Shown: positions 1 through 10,156, counted from the stretch's first letter. The stretch: DNA of 64,000 bases from Streptomyces sp. NBC_00273 (GCF_036178145.1 NZ_CP108067.1:5270001-5334000); one strand, 5' to 3'. The notes: generated by a model from the letters alone, not told the origin. Made by a program: numbers and translations.

Positions 1-36
1 ATGATGCGGCTCGGCATGAAGGGGAGGAAGCGATGA
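1..36 (+). CDS. 3' end of an upstream gene, cut by the window edge
   Basis: Frame 1 is open from the first base and ends at the TGA at 34-36, giving a short basic tail (MMRLGMKGRKR). The stop overlaps the ATG at 33 in the ATGA arrangement used repeatedly by the next genes, so this is probably the end of the preceding gene of the same operon. By analogy with the mycobacterial igr operon it could be an acyl-CoA dehydrogenase subunit, but too little is visible to say. Confidence 0.35.
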   Translation: MMRLGMKGRKR

Positions 37-1049
37 CGGCGGACGCGGACGTGAACGACGTGGACACGGCCGGGGTCACGGCAGCTGCAGCGACCGGGGC
101 TACGGCAGCGACCGGGGCTACGGCCGAGGCCGAGGAGGCGGCCCGGTTCCACACGCTGTTGGCGGCCTTCGAGGGGCAGCCGGCCGCCACCGCGGCCCGG
201 GGCAAGGACGCGGTCAACGAGCCGATGATCCGCCACTGGTGCGAGGCGATGGGCGATGCCAACCCCGCCTACACCGGTCCGGACGCCATCGCGCCGCCCA
301 CCATGCTCCAGGTCTGGACCATGGGCGGCCTCTCCGGCCACGCGGACCGCTCCTCCGCCTACGACGACCTCCTCGCGCTCCTCGACGGCGCCGGCTTCAC
401 CTCCGTGGTCGCCACCGACTGCGAGCAGGAGTACCACCACCCCTTGCGCCCCGGCGCCGCGATCACCTTCGACGCCGTCATCGAGACCGTGTCGCCCCGC
501 AAGACGACCAAGCTGGGCACCGGCCACTTCGTGACCACCCGCATGAACGTCCGGGCGGACGGGGAACTCGCCGGCACCCACCGCTTCCGCATCCTCAAGT
601 ACGCGCCCGCTGCCAGACCGGTGAAGCGGCCCCCGGCACAGCGGCCCCCGTCGCAGCGCCCCCGCCCGGTGATCAACCGCGACAACCAGGGCTTCTGGGA
701 CGGAGTGCGCGACCACAAGCTGCTGATCCAGCGCTGCACTTCCTGCACCACCCTCCGTTTTCCGTGGCTCCCCGGATGCAACGCCTGCGCGAGTCCCGAC
801 TGGGACACGGTCGAGGCCTCCGGCGCCGGCACGGTGTTCAGCTACGTCGTCATGCACCACCCGCCCTTCCCGGCCTTCGACCCGCCCTACGCGGTCGCAC
901 TCGTCGAGCTCGCCGAAGGAGTCCGGATGATCAGCAACATCACCGGCGTGCCCTACGACAAGGTGCGCATCGGCCTCCCCGTCCAGCTGGAGTTCCTGCG
1001 CGTCGACGCCGGCCTCGAACTCCCCGTCTTCCGCGGGAGCGAGTGCTGA
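33..1049 (+). CDS. ChsH2-like protein: MaoC-type hot-dog domain fused to a zinc-ribbon/OB (DUF35) domain
   Basis: The 338-residue product has an Ala/Thr-rich N-terminus (about 1-38), a MaoC-like hot-dog domain (about 45-190), a Pro/Arg linker (193-213) and a C-terminal DUF35 zinc-ribbon/OB domain with Cys235, Cys238, Cys249 and Cys252. This is the architecture of ChsH2, which pairs with ChsH1 in the MaoC-type enoyl-CoA hydratase of cholesterol side-chain degradation; its DUF35 domain recruits the Ltp2 aldolase. The gene overlaps its upstream neighbour by ATGA, and its stop overlaps the next start. A ChsH1-like and an Ltp2-like gene follow two and three genes downstream, which supports the assignment. 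The true substrate here is unknown. The start is supported by GGGGAGGAAG just upstream. Confidence 0.8.
   Translation: MTADADVNDVDTAGVTAAAATGATAATGATAEAEEAARFHTLLAAFEGQPAATAARGKDAVNEPMIRHWCEAMGDANPAYTGPDAIAPPTMLQVWTMGGLSGHADRSSAYDDLLALLDGAGFTSVVATDCEQEYHHPLRPGAAITFDAVIETVSPRKTTKLGTGHFVTTRMNVRADGELAGTHRFRILKYAPAARPVKRPPAQRPPSQRPRPVINRDNQGFWDGVRDHKLLIQRCTSCTTLRFPWLPGCNACASPDWDTVEASGAGTVFSYVVMHHPPFPAFDPPYAVALVELAEGVRMISNITGVPYDKVRIGLPVQLEFLRVDAGLELPVFRGSEC
87..122 (+). repeat. Perfect 18-bp tandem duplication inside the ChsH2-like gene
   Basis: The 18-base unit GCAGCGACCGGGGCTACG occurs twice back to back (87-104 and 105-122). It keeps the reading frame and lengthens the Ala/Thr/Gly-rich leader of the protein by six residues. 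It looks like a recent slippage event in a segment with no fold. Confidence 0.85.
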
Positions 1050-2080
1050 TGGACTTCCACCCCACCGAGGAGCAGGCCGCCGCGGTCGGTCTCGCCGCCC
1101 GGATCCTCTCCGATCTCGCCACCCACGAGCGCCTCGCCGAAGCGGGCACCGGCAGCGACGCCGAGCTGTGGAAGGCCGTCACCGCGGCCGGACTGATCGC
1201 CGCAGTCGAGGAGATCGGCCTGCTCGGGCTGGTCCTGCTGCTGGAGGAACAGGGCCGCACCACCGCACAGGTCCCGTACGCCGCCACCTGCGCGTACGGG
1301 ATCCTTCCCGTGATCGCGCACGGCAGCCCCGAACAGCGCGCCCGCCTGCTGCCCGCCCTTGGCACGGGCGAGGCCGTGGCCACCGGAGCGTTCCCGGCGC
1401 GCGGTCGGATCACCGCCGAGGGCGGCCGGCTCACCGGCACCGCCCCCGCCGTGCCGTGGCTGCGCGACGCCACGCACGTACTGGTCCCGGACGGGGACCG
1501 GGCGCTGTGGCTCGTACGTACCGACGCGCCCGGTGTGCGGACCTCCCCGGTGGAGACCACCGCCCCGTGGTCGGCGGCCCGGCTGGTGCTGACCGCGGCC
1601 GAGGGAGAGCGCCTCGGTTCGGACGGCGCGTACGAGGCCACGCTCGACGCCGCCCGGACCGCGTTCGCCGGACTCCAGGCGGGCGTCTGCGCGGGCTCTC
1701 TCGCCCGCGCGGTGGAACACACCTCCACCCGGGAGCAGTTCGGCAGGCCGCTCTCCACCAACCAGGGGGTCATGCTGCGCGCGGCCGACGCGTACATGGA
1801 CACCGAGGCGATCCGGGTCACCACGTACGAGGCGGCCTGGCGCATCGACCGGGGTCTTCCGGCACACGAGCACGCGCTGACGGCCGCCTGGTGGGCCTCG
1901 GAGGCGGGCAAGCGGGTCGTGCACGCGGGCCAGCACCTGCACGGCGGCATGGGCGCCGACCTGGACCACCCCGTCCACCGGCACTTCCTGTGGGGACGCC
2001 AACTGGACGCCTACCTGGGCTGCGGCAGCGAGTTGCTGGCCGAGCTCGGAGCTTCGATAGCCGAGGGAGAGCAGACATGA
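1049..2080 (+). CDS. Acyl-CoA dehydrogenase family protein (ChsE-like)
   Basis: The product is 343 residues, at the short end for acyl-CoA dehydrogenases, as in the ChsE1/ChsE2 subunits that work as alpha2-beta2 heterotetramers on steroid side-chain CoA esters. The C-terminal helical domain is recognisable: a stretch near residues 228-236 (STREQFGRPL) matches the family's conserved Arg-Gln-Phe-Gly segment, and a QHLHGGMG motif near 295 matches the flavin-contacting region. The ATG at 1049 overlaps the preceding TGA (TGATG), and the gene ends overlapping the next start by four bases, so expression is likely coupled. A heterodimer partner would be expected upstream, outside the window. Substrate class is inferred only from neighbours. 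Confidence 0.8.
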   Translation: MDFHPTEEQAAAVGLAARILSDLATHERLAEAGTGSDAELWKAVTAAGLIAAVEEIGLLGLVLLLEEQGRTTAQVPYAATCAYGILPVIAHGSPEQRARLLPALGTGEAVATGAFPARGRITAEGGRLTGTAPAVPWLRDATHVLVPDGDRALWLVRTDAPGVRTSPVETTAPWSAARLVLTAAEGERLGSDGAYEATLDAARTAFAGLQAGVCAGSLARAVEHTSTREQFGRPLSTNQGVMLRAADAYMDTEAIRVTTYEAAWRIDRGLPAHEHALTAAWWASEAGKRVVHAGQHLHGGMGADLDHPVHRHFLWGRQLDAYLGCGSELLAELGASIAEGEQT

Positions 2081-2460
2081 ACGTCGGCGACACGCTGCCG
2101 CCACTGGAGATCCCGGTCACCCGCACGCTGATCGTCGCGGGCGCGATCGCCTCCCGCGACTACCAGGACGTGCACCACGACGCGGCCCTCGCGCAGGAGA
2201 AGGGTTCCCCGGACGTCTTCATGAACATCCTGACCACGAACGGCTTGGTCGGCCGCTACATCACCGACCACCTCGGGCCGCGCGCCGTCCTGCGCAAGGT
2301 GGCCATCCGCCTGGGCGCCCCCAACTACCCGGGCGACACGATGACCCTCACCGGCACCGTCACGGCCGCGACCGGGACCACCATCGAGATCCGGGTCGTC
2401 GGGGCCAACGGCCTCGGGCACCACGTCACGGGAACGGTCACCGCGCAGGTGCCGGCATGA
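2077..2460 (+). CDS. ChsH1-like MaoC-type dehydratase subunit
   Basis: This single hot-dog-fold protein has 127 residues. The segment ASRDYQDVHHD (residues 25-35) resembles the hydratase motif of MaoC enzymes, in which an Asp and a His activate water on an enoyl-CoA, and the glycine-rich turn before residue 90 (APNYPGD) fits the family. In mycobacteria the ChsH1 subunit supplies the catalytic residues to the ChsH1-ChsH2 complex, so this gene is the likely partner of the protein encoded at 33-1049. It overlaps both neighbours by four bases (ATGA), typical of one tightly coupled operon. Confidence 0.78.
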   Translation: MNVGDTLPPLEIPVTRTLIVAGAIASRDYQDVHHDAALAQEKGSPDVFMNILTTNGLVGRYITDHLGPRAVLRKVAIRLGAPNYPGDTMTLTGTVTAATGTTIEIRVVGANGLGHHVTGTVTAQVPA

Positions 2461-3623
2461 GCGTCCGCACCCGCGACGAGCTCGGCGGCCGCGCCGCCAT
2501 CGTCGGCATCGGAGCGACCGAGTTCTCCAAGGACTCCGGCCGCAGTGAGCTCAAGCTCGCGGTCGAGGCGGTGCACGCCGCCCTCGACGACGCCGGACTC
2601 ACCCCCGCCGATGTCGACGGCATGGTCACCTTCACCATGGACACCAGCCCCGAGATCACCGTCGCCCAGGCGGCGGGCATCGGGGACCTGTCCTTCTTCT
2701 CCCGCATCCACTACGGCGGCGGCGCGGCCTGCGCCACCGTCCAGCAGGCCGCCCTCGCCGTCGCCACCGGGGTCGCGGAGGTCGTCGTCTGCTACCGCGC
2801 CTTCAACGAGCGCTCCGGGCGTCGCTTCGGCTCCGGGGTCCAGCAGCGGGAGCCCTCGGCGGAGGGGGCGGCGCTCGGCTGGTCGCTGCCCTGGGGGCTG
2901 CTGACCCCCGCCTCCTGGGTGGCCATGACCGCCCAGCGCTACCTGCACACCTACAACCTCACCCCCGAGGCATTCGGGCACGTCGCGGTCACCGACCGCC
3001 GGCACGCCGCGAACAACCCCGCCGCCTACTTCTACGGCAAGCCCATCACCCTCGCCGACCACGTCGCCTCGCGCTGGATCGTGGAGCCGCTGCGGCTGCT
3101 GGACTGCTGCCAGGAGACGGACGGCGGCCAGGCCGTCGTCGTCACCACGACCGAGCGCGCCCGGGACCTGAGACACGCGCCCGCCGTGATCACCGCGGCC
3201 GCGCAGGGCGCCGGGCGCCGCCAGGAGGGCATGACCTCCTTCTACCGTGACGACCTCACCGGGCTGCCGGAGATGGACGTGGTCGCCCGCCAGCTGTGGC
3301 GGACCAGTGGGCTGCGGCCCTCGGACATCGACGTCGGCATCCTCTACGACCACTTCACCCCCTTCGTGCTGATGCAGCTGGAGGAGTTCGGCTTCTGTGC
3401 GCCGGGCGAGGCCGCGGATTTCGTGGCTGCGGACGCGCTGCCGCTCAACACCCACGGCGGCCAGCTCGGAGAGGCGTACCTGCACGGGATGAACGGCATC
3501 GCCGAGGCCGTCCGCCAGCTGCGCGGCACCTCCGTCAACCAGGTCGCGCGGGCGGCGCACGCGCTCGTCACGGCCGGTACCGGGGTCCCGACCTCCGGTC
3601 TGATCCTCGGCGCCGACGGCTGA
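2457..3623 (+). CDS. Ltp2-like lipid-transfer protein / thiolase-fold aldolase
   Basis: The 388-residue product is a thiolase-superfamily protein of the SCP-x/Ltp2 type. It has the N-terminal thiolase half with a Gly-rich YGGGAAC segment (86-92) in the position of the usual nucleophile, and a C-terminal half with YDHFTPF (297-303) and NTHGGQLGEAYLHG (331-344). Mycobacterial Ltp2 is a retro-aldolase that removes the last three-carbon side-chain unit after hydration by ChsH1-ChsH2, and docks on the DUF35 domain of ChsH2. The adjacent genes supply exactly those partners. It starts within the previous gene (ATGA) and is the last gene of the operon. Confidence 0.8.
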   Translation: MSVRTRDELGGRAAIVGIGATEFSKDSGRSELKLAVEAVHAALDDAGLTPADVDGMVTFTMDTSPEITVAQAAGIGDLSFFSRIHYGGGAACATVQQAALAVATGVAEVVVCYRAFNERSGRRFGSGVQQREPSAEGAALGWSLPWGLLTPASWVAMTAQRYLHTYNLTPEAFGHVAVTDRRHAANNPAAYFYGKPITLADHVASRWIVEPLRLLDCCQETDGGQAVVVTTTERARDLRHAPAVITAAAQGAGRRQEGMTSFYRDDLTGLPEMDVVARQLWRTSGLRPSDIDVGILYDHFTPFVLMQLEEFGFCAPGEAADFVAADALPLNTHGGQLGEAYLHGMNGIAEAVRQLRGTSVNQVARAAHALVTAGTGVPTSGLILGADG

Positions 3624-3757
3624 GATCCAGGCCCCCTGGCCCCCGCCCCCTCCACCTTCAGGGGGTGGGGACGGCCCTGTTCCTACAACCTGAGGTGGAT
3701 CCACCATCGGCACCTGCGGCCGATCCCACGGCGGACGGGCGCTCCTAGCGTGGAGAC

Positions 3758-4291
3758 ATGACCACGCCTGTGTGCACACTCGCCTCGAACCCGACGTCGT
3801 ACCCGTCGTTCTCGGCGTACGTCCGGACCCGCGGCACGGTCCTGATGCGCACCGCGCGCTCCCTCACCGCCAACCCGTGCGATGCGGAGGACCTGCTCCA
3901 GACCGCCCTCGCGAAGACGTACGTGGCCTGGGACCGGATCGAGGACCACCGCGCTCTGGACGGCTACGTCCGTCGGACCCTCGTCAACACCCGTACCTCC
4001 CAGTGGCGCAAGCGCAAGGTCGACGAGTTCGCATGCGACGAGCTCCCGGAGTCCGAGGCGGTCTCGGCCGGAGACCCCGCCGAGGCGCAGGCGCTGCGCG
4101 ACGCGATGTGGCGTGCGGTGACCCGGCTGCCCGACCGACAGCGGGCCATGGTCGTCCTGCGGTACTACGAGGACCTGAGCGAGGTGCAGACGGCGGAGCT
4201 GCTCGGGGTGTCGGTCGGCACGGTCAAGAGCGCGGTCTCCCGCGCGCTGGGCAAGCTCCGCGAGGACCCTGAGCTCACGCCGGTCCGGTGA
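3758..4291 (+). CDS. ECF RNA polymerase sigma factor, SigE-type subfamily
   Basis: The 177-residue product has region 2 (about 18-85, with the DAEDLLQTALAKTYVAWDRI core-binding helix) and region 4 (about 118-170, helix-turn-helix ending in LGVSVGTVKSAVSRALGKLRE). This is the actinobacterial SigE family of small ECF sigma factors. No anti-sigma gene is visible on either side; the nearest genes are the Ltp2-like gene upstream and parS sites plus an acyl-CoA synthetase downstream. The ATG at 3758 gives the usual length. The target regulon cannot be read from the sequence. Confidence 0.85.
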   Translation: MTTPVCTLASNPTSYPSFSAYVRTRGTVLMRTARSLTANPCDAEDLLQTALAKTYVAWDRIEDHRALDGYVRRTLVNTRTSQWRKRKVDEFACDELPESEAVSAGDPAEAQALRDAMWRAVTRLPDRQRAMVVLRYYEDLSEVQTAELLGVSVGTVKSAVSRALGKLREDPELTPVR

Positions 4292-4297
4292 CGGATG

Positions 4298-4315
4298 GTG
4301 TTTCACGTGAAACAC
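4298..4315. other. parS site (ParB-binding centromere-like palindrome), copy 1
   Basis: GTGTTTCACGTGAAACAC is a perfect 18-bp palindrome that contains the 14-bp Streptomyces parS consensus GTTTCACGTGAAAC. ParB loads here to organise and segregate the origin region. It lies 7 bases after the ECF sigma stop codon and 32 bp centre-to-centre from copy 2. Confidence 0.9.
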
Positions 4316-4325
4316 GAGGGCGTCC

Positions 4326-4351
4326 GGGCGTGTTTCACGTGAAACACGCCC
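4326..4351. other. parS site, copy 2, embedded in a 26-bp perfect palindrome
   Basis: The parS core (4332-4345) is flanked by complementary GGGCGT/ACGCCC arms, so the palindrome is perfect over 26 bases. It sits in the gap between the ECF sigma gene and the acyl-CoA synthetase gene. The extended arms could also form a hairpin that ends transcription of the sigma gene. The 32-bp spacing to copy 1 is about three helical turns. Confidence 0.9.
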
Positions 4352-4451
4352 TGGTTTCTACTCCCGGGTAGTGACAGACCGACCGGTACGTGCGCAGAAT
4401 CGGCAGCATCCGTAGCCGCCGCAGCGCCGCAGCGCTCACCGGGAGGACGCT

Positions 4452-6101
<1,650 letters not shown>

Positions 6102-6114
6102 CGACCGCGGGCGC

Positions 6115-6690
6115 CTAACCCCGGGTGAGCCATGGCCGCAGCAGCCTGCTGACTGCGGGCATGGCCAGGTAGGTCATCAGGGTGCTGAACACGACGGCGA
6201 AGGCGGCCGTCCGCAGCACGAAGTGCAGATCCACCAGGTACGGCCCGAGCACCGCGTTGCCGACCAGCGAGATCGGGAAGATGGCCAGCCCGGAGCTGAT
6301 CGCCATCTTCCACCGCGGCGGCGCGGGCCGGGTCGTACCCGGCTTGGCGAACCAGGTCTCCATGCCGTGCAGTTCCCGACGGGCTATCTCCGTGTGGTGG
6401 TGGCCCAGGCAGTTGGCGAACCACTGCGCCCGCTCAGGGGAGTCCTGCCAGCGCTGGAACGCGGCCTGGTTGCGGAAGCGGTGGACCAGGAACCACGGCC
6501 CGCCCTCCGCCGCCGGCCGGAAGAGCCCGTACCCGAGGTGGTCCGGGAAGCCCGCGGCCGTCTCCAGGATGCCGTGGGCCCAAGCCTCGAAGGTCTCCTC
6601 GTGGCCGGGCTCCACCTGCCGTGCGATGAGCAGGTTCACCTCCCCGTTGTCGGCGGGGACGGTGTGCTCGCTCGTGTTGATGATGGCCAT
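6115..6690 (-). CDS. Antibiotic-biosynthesis-monooxygenase-like domain protein with C-terminal membrane helices
   Basis: The 191-residue product has an N-terminal dimeric alpha-beta-barrel ABM domain (about 15-110; INTSEHTVPADNGEVNLLIARQV start, then PWFLVHRFRNQAAFQRWQDSPE). Two hydrophobic helices follow, near residues 128-148 and 158-178. ABM domains with this membrane tail are usually uncharacterised. The gene converges on the acyl-CoA synthetase (14 bases between stops) and lies just downstream of the PAS/receiver gene on the same strand. No substrate can be inferred. Confidence 0.75.
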   Translation of the reverse strand: MAIINTSEHTVPADNGEVNLLIARQVEPGHEETFEAWAHGILETAAGFPDHLGYGLFRPAAEGGPWFLVHRFRNQAAFQRWQDSPERAQWFANCLGHHHTEIARRELHGMETWFAKPGTTRPAPPRWKMAISSGLAIFPISLVGNAVLGPYLVDLHFVLRTAAFAVVFSTLMTYLAMPAVSRLLRPWLTRG

Positions 6691-6703
6691 CGGCCCAGGA
6701 TTA

Positions 6704-9700
6704 CTAGTTGGTGCCGATCTTGGCCAGGAGGTCCACGATGCGGCCCTGGACGTCCGCCGTGGTGGACCGTTCCGCGAGGAAGAGGACGCTCTCGCCGGAG
6801 GCGAGCCGCGGCAGTTCGGCCGGGTCGATGCCGGTCGCGGTGTAGACGACCAGAGGGGTGCGGTTCAGCTGCCCGTTGGCGCGCAGCCAGTCCACGATCC
6901 CGGCCCGCCGACGGCGCACCTGCATCAGGTCCATGACCACCAGGTTGGGCCGCATCCGCGTCGCAAGTTCCACGGCGTCGGTGTCGGCACCCGCCCGTGC
7001 GACCTGCATGCCGCGCCGCTCCAGGGCGGCGGTCAGCGCGGTCGCGATCTCGTCGCGCTCCTCGATCAGCAGCACCCGGGAGGGGTGCTGTTCGCTGTCG
7101 CGCGGTGCCAGTGCCTTCAGCAGCACGGCGGGGTCGGCGCCGTACGCCGCTTCGCGCGTGGCATGCCCCAGCCCGGCCGTGACCAGTACGGGGACCTCCG
7201 CGGCCACCGCGGCCTGGCGCAGGGACTGCAAGGCCGTCCGGGTGATCGGCCCGGTCAGCGGGTCGACGAACAGCGCGGCGGGGAACGCGGCGATCTGCGC
7301 GTCCACCTCCTCGCGGGAGTTCACGATCACCGGCCGGTAGCCGCGGTCGCTCAGCGCCTGCTGCGTCTGCACGTCGGGCGCGGGCCACACCAGGAGCCGA
7401 CGCGGGTTGTCCAGCGGCTCCGGCGGCAGCTCGTCGTCCACGGGACGCGGCGCGGGGCGGTTGACGACCTCGACGGCGCCTCCCGGGCCGTCCAGCGGCT
7501 CGGGGCCCTCGTCGGCGCCGGCCTCGGGCGCCCCTATCGCGAAGGCACGGCCCTGCGGGGCGGGCTCGGCGAGCCGGCGACGGCGGCCGGAACCGGAAGT
7601 GGCCTCAGACCCGGAGGCCGCGCCGGAGCCGCCCGGGTCGACGGAAATGCCCTGGCCGAGGGTGCCGAGAGCGCGCACGCTGATCGGCTGCGCGGCCTGG
7701 CCCTCCGCCGGGGCGTCCTGCGGCCGACGCGCACCGGGGACCGCGACCTGGCCGGAGGTCTCGCCGTCCTCGGGAGCGGTACGGGCCGCCGGAACCGGCC
7801 ACGCCGGAGCGCCGGCCAGCGCGCGGCGCCGCCCGGTCGGGTTCTCGGCGGACTCGTCGGGCTGCGCGGCGGCGGCCGCGGCGGCGGTGGCGGCCTCGGG
7901 CTCGGCGCCCGGGGCGCCCAGCACCCGGCGACCGCGCCGCCCGCCCGGGGCGTCGGAGTCGGCCGCGGCGGGAGCCGGTGTCGGGCCGGCGGGCAGTGCG
8001 AAGCCGCCCTCGGGGGCGATGGGCCGCGCGGGAGCGGGAGCGGGGGCAGGCCCGAGCCCGGTCGCGGGGACGGGGCCGCCGGGCTGCGCCGGACCGGCCG
8101 GGCCCAGTGCCCGGCGCCGCCCGGCAGGATGCTCGGTCACCGGAACCGGGGGCACCGCGGGGACGGGCGGGAGCGCGGGCATGGCGGTGCCCTGCGGGGG
8201 CACGGGCCGCCCGGGGCCGTCGTGCCCGCCGGTGCCTTCGGCCTCGTTGCTGCCGTCACCGGCCCGGCCGCGCCTGCGCCCGGTGCCGAGTCCCGCCGGG
8301 TTCACCGGGGACTGAGCGAGTTCGGGGCCCGTCTCGGGAGCGTCGCCGGCCTCGCCCGCGCGCCGCCGCCCGGACGGCAGCGCCAGCGCGCCACCCTGTG
8401 CGGCCTGTGCGGCCTGAGCCGGCTGGGGGCCGGTGTTCTCGTCGTCCAGGAAGGCGTCCACGCCGCGCCGGCCACGCCGGCCGCCGGAGACCTTGCCGGG
8501 AGCCGCGCCCCCGGTCGTCCCCGCGCCGTCCGTGGCCGGACCGGCCGGGGGCTCCTCCGCCGGCTCCGGCAGGACCACCGTTCCGGCACCCGAGCCGAGC
8601 GGGAGCTCCAGCACGTACGCCCCGCCGGGCGCGCCCGGAACCTCCACCGTCTGCAGCACGCCGCCGTGCGCGGCCACGATCCCCCGCACGATCGGCTCGT
8701 GGACCGGGCTCCCGCCCTCGTACGGCCCGCGCACCTCGATCCGTACGACATCGCCGCGCTGCGCGGCGGCCACCACGATCGTCGAGTCGCTGTAGCCGCT
8801 GCCCTGGCGGGTCTTGCCGGTCGCGTCCACCCCGGCCACGTCCGCGACCAGGTGGGCGAGTGCGGTCGAGATCCGGTCCGCGTCCACCTCCGCCTCGATG
8901 GTCGGCGCGTGGACGGCGAACTGCGCGCGGCCCGGACCGATCAGCTCGACGGCCCCGTCGACGCCCGCCGTGACGACGGTGTTGATCAGGACCTTCTTCT
9001 TCGTGAGCCGGTCCCGGCCGGTGTCCAGGCGCTGGTAGCCGAGGACGTTGTCCACCAGCGTGGTCATCCGTGAGTACCCGGCGGCCAGGTGGTGCAGCAG
9101 CTGGTTGGCCTCGGGCCACAGCTGTCCGGCGTCGTCGGCGGCCAGCGTCGCCAGCTCACCGCGCAACTCGTCCAGCGGCCCCCGCAGGGACTCGCCGAGG
9201 ACGGCCATCAGCTGTGCGTGCCGCGCGGCGAGGGCGTCGTAGGGCCGCCGGTCGGTGAAGGTCATGACGGCGCCGACGAGCTGTTCCCCGTCCCGTACGG
9301 GCGAGGTGGTCAGGTCGACGGAGACCGGCTGTCCGGCCTTGTTCCACAGCACCTGCCCGCGGACGCGGTGCTTGCGCCCGCTGCGCAGCGTGTCGGCGAG
9401 CGGGGACTCCTCGAAGGGGAAGGGAGAGCCGTCGGCGCGGGAGTGCTGGATGAGGCCGTGCAGTTCGCGGTTGCCGAGGTCGGTGGCGCGGTAGCCGAGG
9501 ATCTGGGCGGCGGCCGGGTTGACCAGCACCACCCGTCCGTCGGTGTCGGTGCCCACGACACCCTCGGCTGCGGCGCGCAGGATCATCTCGGTCTGCCGCT
9601 GCGACCGGGCCAGCTCGGCCTCGGTGTCCACGGTCTGCGAGAGGTCACGGACCACGAGCATCAGCAGCTCGTCACCCGTGTACGAGGGTTGCGGCTCGCG

Positions 9701-10036
9701 GTAGGCGTCGCGTCCGTCGAGATGGGCGCTGGTGAGCTCGACGGGGAACTCGGAGCCGTCGGTACGGCGCGCGATCATCCGCTTGGGCTTCGTGCGGCCG
9801 CCGTCGTCCTCGCCGGGCCGGCGCATGGAGCCGGGGATCAGCTTGGAGTCGAACTCGGGCAGGAGGTCGAGCACGCCCCGGCCGACGAGCCCGGTGCCGG
9901 GGCTCTCCATGATCTCGAGCGCGATCGAATTGGCGTTGACGACCGTGCCGTTGGCGTTGACGAGCAACAGCGCGTCCGGAAGGGCATCGAGTATTGCTGC
10001 GAGGCGAGCAGCGCCTCGGGATGGCCTGCTGCTCAC
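6704..10036 (-). CDS. Very large PAS-domain protein with degenerate histidine-kinase core, disordered linker and C-terminal receiver domain
   Basis: The 1110-residue product has two PAS domains (about 9-130 and 148-265), a kinase-like module (about 268-480), a long Pro/Ala/Gly linker (about 490-880) with a recurring GRRR/GGRRGRR motif roughly every 25-50 residues, and a C-terminal receiver-like domain with Asp1036 in VVMDLMQ. At the expected H-box the sequence reads GESLRGPL (281-288), where active kinases have SHELRTPL, so the phospho-accepting His is missing. The ATPase end (GSGYSDS..., HGGVLQTV) is also weak. It is more likely a signalling scaffold or pseudokinase than a classical sensor. 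GTG start at 10036 with GGAGGAAG upstream. Confidence 0.8.
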   Translation of the reverse strand: MSSRPSRGAARLAAILDALPDALLLVNANGTVVNANSIALEIMESPGTGLVGRGVLDLLPEFDSKLIPGSMRRPGEDDGGRTKPKRMIARRTDGSEFPVELTSAHLDGRDAYREPQPSYTGDELLMLVVRDLSQTVDTEAELARSQRQTEMILRAAAEGVVGTDTDGRVVLVNPAAAQILGYRATDLGNRELHGLIQHSRADGSPFPFEESPLADTLRSGRKHRVRGQVLWNKAGQPVSVDLTTSPVRDGEQLVGAVMTFTDRRPYDALAARHAQLMAVLGESLRGPLDELRGELATLAADDAGQLWPEANQLLHHLAAGYSRMTTLVDNVLGYQRLDTGRDRLTKKKVLINTVVTAGVDGAVELIGPGRAQFAVHAPTIEAEVDADRISTALAHLVADVAGVDATGKTRQGSGYSDSTIVVAAAQRGDVVRIEVRGPYEGGSPVHEPIVRGIVAAHGGVLQTVEVPGAPGGAYVLELPLGSGAGTVVLPEPAEEPPAGPATDGAGTTGGAAPGKVSGGRRGRRGVDAFLDDENTGPQPAQAAQAAQGGALALPSGRRRAGEAGDAPETGPELAQSPVNPAGLGTGRRRGRAGDGSNEAEGTGGHDGPGRPVPPQGTAMPALPPVPAVPPVPVTEHPAGRRRALGPAGPAQPGGPVPATGLGPAPAPAPARPIAPEGGFALPAGPTPAPAAADSDAPGGRRGRRVLGAPGAEPEAATAAAAAAAQPDESAENPTGRRRALAGAPAWPVPAARTAPEDGETSGQVAVPGARRPQDAPAEGQAAQPISVRALGTLGQGISVDPGGSGAASGSEATSGSGRRRRLAEPAPQGRAFAIGAPEAGADEGPEPLDGPGGAVEVVNRPAPRPVDDELPPEPLDNPRRLLVWPAPDVQTQQALSDRGYRPVIVNSREEVDAQIAAFPAALFVDPLTGPITRTALQSLRQAAVAAEVPVLVTAGLGHATREAAYGADPAVLLKALAPRDSEQHPSRVLLIEERDEIATALTAALERRGMQVARAGADTDAVELATRMRPNLVVMDLMQVRRRRAGIVDWLRANGQLNRTPLVVYTATGIDPAELPRLASGESVLFLAERSTTADVQGRIVDLLAKIGTN

Positions 10037-10156
10037 GACGAGCTTCCTCCCTGACCAACAACTACCGGCAAGTCACGGGAGGAGTCTAAGGCCACAGGCC
10101 CGCGGTGGGGTGGCCGATGTGTGGTGGATACCGCCCATCCTGCGCATCCTCCCAGG

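Noticed and set aside
6182..9073. A 963-residue plus-strand frame opposite the PAS/receiver gene
   Set aside because: Composition is typical of antisense high-GC frames; the minus-strand gene has clear PAS and receiver motifs and a good ribosome-binding site.
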